From Schlesneria sp. (GTDB lineage Bacteria; Planctomycetota; Planctomycetia; Planctomycetales; Planctomycetaceae), in the NCBI GenBank assembly GCA_028291515.1, contig JAQGHU010000074.1:1-64000 (forward strand): DNA of 64,000 nucleotides, in the 5' to 3' direction. The position numbers and the translations under genes are program-made. The notes beneath the pieces are model-generated. The model did not search any database. It was not told the origin of the DNA and saw only the letters and a list, made by a program, of their open reading frames with translations. Positions 61,522 to 64,000 of this stretch are shown here, piece by piece. Position 1 is the stretch's first letter. The number at the start of each line of letters is the position of its first letter.

Positions 61522-63807
61522 ATGCATCTACATTCATGCATCCTTAAGAACTATCGGAGAATGAAGGATGTGCGTATTGAACTCGCGTCCGACATTTCAA
61601 TTTTCGTTGGATCAAACAACAGTGGTAAAACTTCGGCGACTCAGGCCATCCATGCATTTGCTTCGGGATCTAAAGATAAATTCTCGCTCTATGATTTCAG
61701 CTCCTCCTGCTGGAAGGAGTTTGACAGGCTGGGAAGCCCACCTGTCGGAGGTGGAGAGGAACCGGAGTTACCTTCAATCAGCCTCGACCTCTGGTTCGAA
61801 GTGGCGGCCAGTGATCTGGTTCTTGTGATACCATTATTGCCCAGCACTGATTGGCAGAATTCGCAAGTCGGTATTCGTATCGAGTTCGCGGCGCGCAGTC
61901 AGACAGATCTTCTAAAGAATTTCCGCGCAGTTCGCCAAGAAGCTCAGGCTAAGGCAGCTGCTTTGCAAAAGCGGGAAAAAGACAAGTACGTTCCGTGGCC
62001 AAAGAGTCTGACCGACTATTTGACGAGGGAGCTTCTAAATGAATTCGAGTTTAAATACTTCGTTCTCGACCGAGCTCAATTCGACATCGCTCACAAACCC
62101 AAGGAGGGCTATAAACCATTGCCATTGGGCAATGATCCTGGCGGTGCAGCTCTCTTGAGATCCATCCTCAAAGTCGACAATCTCAGCGCCCAAAGGCACC
62201 TGGCCGATCCGTCATCCGGCAGCGGGGTTGGTGCAGGACGATCCGAGGATCTCTCGAAACGACTGAGTAGGTTTTACAAGCGGAACCTGGATCAGAGGAA
62301 GGAAGACCATAACGCATTGAGGGCTCTGTTTGACTCGGAGACAGGCCTGAACGAGCATTTAGACGATGTATTCAAAGGCACACTTGATCGTCTCTCGAAG
62401 CTTGGGTATCCAGGACTCAACAATCCCAGATTAGAAATTAAGTCCGCTCTGAATCCTGCAACAATAATGAGCAGCCAAGACGCTCGCGTGCATTACGTCG
62501 TCGGAGATGGTGAGGATGCTCTACGGCTTCCCGATTCCTACAACGGTCTCGGCTTCAAGAATCTCATCTATATGGTGGTCGAGATATTGGATGTGCACGC
62601 TGCATGGATGGCTGACAAGGAAAAACGGGCTCCATTGCACTTGATTTTCATCGAAGAGCCGGAGGCGCACATGCACGCTCAGCTCCAGCAAGTGTTCATC
62701 CGAAATGTGCTGGACTTAGTGAAAGTGAGCGACGACGACGTCGGTGCTTTCCATTGCCAGACAGTAGTAACCACGCATTCGCCTCATATTCTGTACGAGA
62801 GAGGCTTTCAACCCATACGATACTTCCGGCGACAGAGTACCGGTGGCGAGCAGACCACGGAGGTCTTGAACCTGTCGGCATTCTATGATCAAAACCCGGA
62901 CGATCGAGACTTCCTTAGGCGATATCTGAAACTCACCCACTGTGATTTGTTTTTCGCCGATGCTGCTATCCTGGTCGAAGGCAATGTCGAGCGGCTCTTG
63001 CTGCCTGTTATGATTGAAAAGGAAGCCATTTCCTTGCGATCAGCGTGCCTTAGCATCCTGGAGGTCGGAGGTGCGTTCGGACACCGATTCAAGTCATTGA
63101 TCGAGTTCCTCGGTCTTGTGGCCCTCGTCATCACTGACCTGGATAGTGTCGACCTTGTAGCGAATGCTGCTGAAGAGAATGAAGATGAGAATACGGAATT
63201 CGAGGTCCCAAATGACGAGGAGGATCACCCCCCCGTGCGCAAGAAAGGTAAGACGTGTCTGCCTTCCAAAGAAGGTGCTCTCACATCGAACCAAACCTTG
63301 ATCCAGTGGCTTCCGAAGAAACAAACGATCGCAGAGCTGCTCGCTGCAAAGGAGGCTGACAAGGTACAGGAAGCAACTGGTGGCAACGGCTTCAAAGTCC
63401 GTGTGACCTATCAAGTTCCGACCAATCTGACTTGGAATGAATCGACAGCAATGGTGTGCGGCCGAACACTTGAAGAGGATTTCGGTCTTGCAAATGCAAA
63501 CTGGTGTCAGGCACTGGCGCAGCGTCATATCGGTCTTAAGTTGCGAACAAACCCTGCGACTCCTGCTGATCTCGCTTCTGGTCTTCACAATCGAGTGACA
63601 GGAAGATCGTTCGATAAAACAAAATTCGCCTTGGGGGTCTTGACTGAGTTGCCGACGAGTTGGAGCGTTCCCTTGTACATCAAAGAGGGATTGCAGTGGC
63701 TGAATGGCAAAGTCAGTCTTGAACTGGCTGTCTCGCTGACTGAGCCTGTGGGCGCGGCAGCGGTCGACGAGGTTGCTCTTCTGGAACCAGCGGAGGCAGC
63801 CGAATGA
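61522..63807 (+). CDS. OLD-family ATPase with TOPRIM nuclease domain (class 2 OLD / GajA-like)
   Basis: This 761-aa protein has an ABC-type ATPase with Walker A GSNNSGKTS (about 31-39) and the late LIFIEEPEAHMHAQLQ (Walker B/D-loop). A C-terminal TOPRIM nuclease follows with AILVEGNVERLLLP (Glu about 485) and ALVITDLDS (Asp539, Asp541). An acidic insertion (EENEDENTEFEVPNDEEDHP) follows the DxD motif. It is longer than typical GajA (about 580 residues). The next gene is a UvrD-like helicase overlapping by 4 nt, the arrangement that defines class 2 OLD proteins and Gabija. It would cut DNA under nucleotide control. Confidence 0.9.
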   Translation: MHLHSCILKNYRRMKDVRIELASDISIFVGSNNSGKTSATQAIHAFASGSKDKFSLYDFSSSCWKEFDRLGSPPVGGGEEPELPSISLDLWFEVAASDLVLVIPLLPSTDWQNSQVGIRIEFAARSQTDLLKNFRAVRQEAQAKAAALQKREKDKYVPWPKSLTDYLTRELLNEFEFKYFVLDRAQFDIAHKPKEGYKPLPLGNDPGGAALLRSILKVDNLSAQRHLADPSSGSGVGAGRSEDLSKRLSRFYKRNLDQRKEDHNALRALFDSETGLNEHLDDVFKGTLDRLSKLGYPGLNNPRLEIKSALNPATIMSSQDARVHYVVGDGEDALRLPDSYNGLGFKNLIYMVVEILDVHAAWMADKEKRAPLHLIFIEEPEAHMHAQLQQVFIRNVLDLVKVSDDDVGAFHCQTVVTTHSPHILYERGFQPIRYFRRQSTGGEQTTEVLNLSAFYDQNPDDRDFLRRYLKLTHCDLFFADAAILVEGNVERLLLPVMIEKEAISLRSACLSILEVGGAFGHRFKSLIEFLGLVALVITDLDSVDLVANAAEENEDENTEFEVPNDEEDHPPVRKKGKTCLPSKEGALTSNQTLIQWLPKKQTIAELLAAKEADKVQEATGGNGFKVRVTYQVPTNLTWNESTAMVCGRTLEEDFGLANANWCQALAQRHIGLKLRTNPATPADLASGLHNRVTGRSFDKTKFALGVLTELPTSWSVPLYIKEGLQWLNGKVSLELAVSLTEPVGAAAVDEVALLEPAEAAE

Positions 63808-64000
63808 CCAGTCGTGCTCAACAAAAGGATACCGATGCGGACCGTGACCTTTACGGCTGTTTGAATTCGACGCCTCCGCAAAGCTTTTTGATGATTGCAG
63901 GGGCCGGATCTGGGAAGACCACATCTTTGATAAAGGGACTGACCGAGATCCTCGCCAAACACGGCGAACGGCTAAAGCTCCGCCACCAAAAGGCTGCCTG
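63804..64000 (+). CDS. UvrD-like helicase, partial (cut by window edge; GajB-like partner)
   Basis: The first 65 residues are visible, with SFLMIAGAGSGKTTSLIKGL giving Walker A of an SF1 helicase near residues 32-39. Its ATG overlaps the OLD stop (ATGA). By analogy with Gabija and class 2 OLD loci it would be the helicase partner. The full length and any nuclease domain lie beyond the right edge. Confidence 0.8.
   Translation, partial: MTSRAQQKDTDADRDLYGCLNSTPPQSFLMIAGAGSGKTTSLIKGLTEILAKHGERLKLRHQKAA

Noticed and set aside
25278-64000. CRISPR array, prophage structural genes or a mating-pore gene cluster
   Set aside because: I saw no regularly spaced repeats of 25-40 nt, no capsid or tail proteins and no VirB-type genes; only relaxase and coupling functions are present.

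Overview
The window looks like a chromosome segment of a planctomycete (Planctomycetota, probably order Planctomycetales; this is inferred from gene content, not from a search). The evidence is a DUF1559 pseudopilin with an H-x9-DG tail, a DUF1501 Tat-exported protein, a large PUFA-synthase-type megasynthase, a Gly/Met-repeat STN protein and an S41 protease with these neighbours.

Positions 1-25079 are core genome. An operon-like run (425-5539) encodes two tandem GspF-type membrane proteins, three pseudopilin-like proteins and a DUF1559 pseudopilin. Next come a 2419-aa KS-KS/CLF-AT-(FabA-like DH)x4 synthase, a DUF1501 protein, a C-terminal processing protease and tsaD. On the minus strand are an STN-domain protein and a TPR-like protein that appear to be one reading frame split at an A9 tract. 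A secreted HExxH protease, small exported or membrane proteins, an Hpt protein and an LptF/G-type permease follow.

At 25080-25165 lies tRNA-Leu(UAA). A tyrosine recombinase sits directly beside its 3' end, and from there to the right edge the DNA looks acquired. Module 1 (25278-35432) holds the integrase, a HigBA-like toxin-antitoxin pair with a clear autoregulated promoter, an Xis-like HTH protein, small membrane proteins, a VirD4/TraD-type coupling ATPase, a ParB-like protein, three orphan genes and the C-terminal remnant of another integrase. Module 2 starts at a 3' fragment of tRNA-Gly flanked on both sides by a repeated 9-mer (probable integrase arm sites). It carries a second integrase, a second Xis-like protein, a MobF (TrwC-like) relaxase-helicase, a DUF4209/HEPN-like protein, an ArdC-like antirestriction protein and small accessory genes separated by hairpin-rich leaders. 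The coupling ATPase in one module and the relaxase in the other suggest one mobilizable element, or two elements accreted side by side. No mating-pore genes are in the window.

The cargo (46189 to the right edge) is a defence island. It starts with a type I restriction-modification operon, hsdM-hsdS-[DUF262/DUF1524]-hsdR-[YgjP-like metalloprotease], with genes overlapping by 1-4 nt. It continues with a four-gene block: an AddB-like Fe-S nuclease, an AddA-like helicase-nuclease, an OLD-family ATPase/TOPRIM nuclease and a UvrD-like helicase cut by the window edge. This AddBA plus OLD-UvrD (Gabija-like/class 2 OLD) block is the best candidate in the window for an undescribed composite system.
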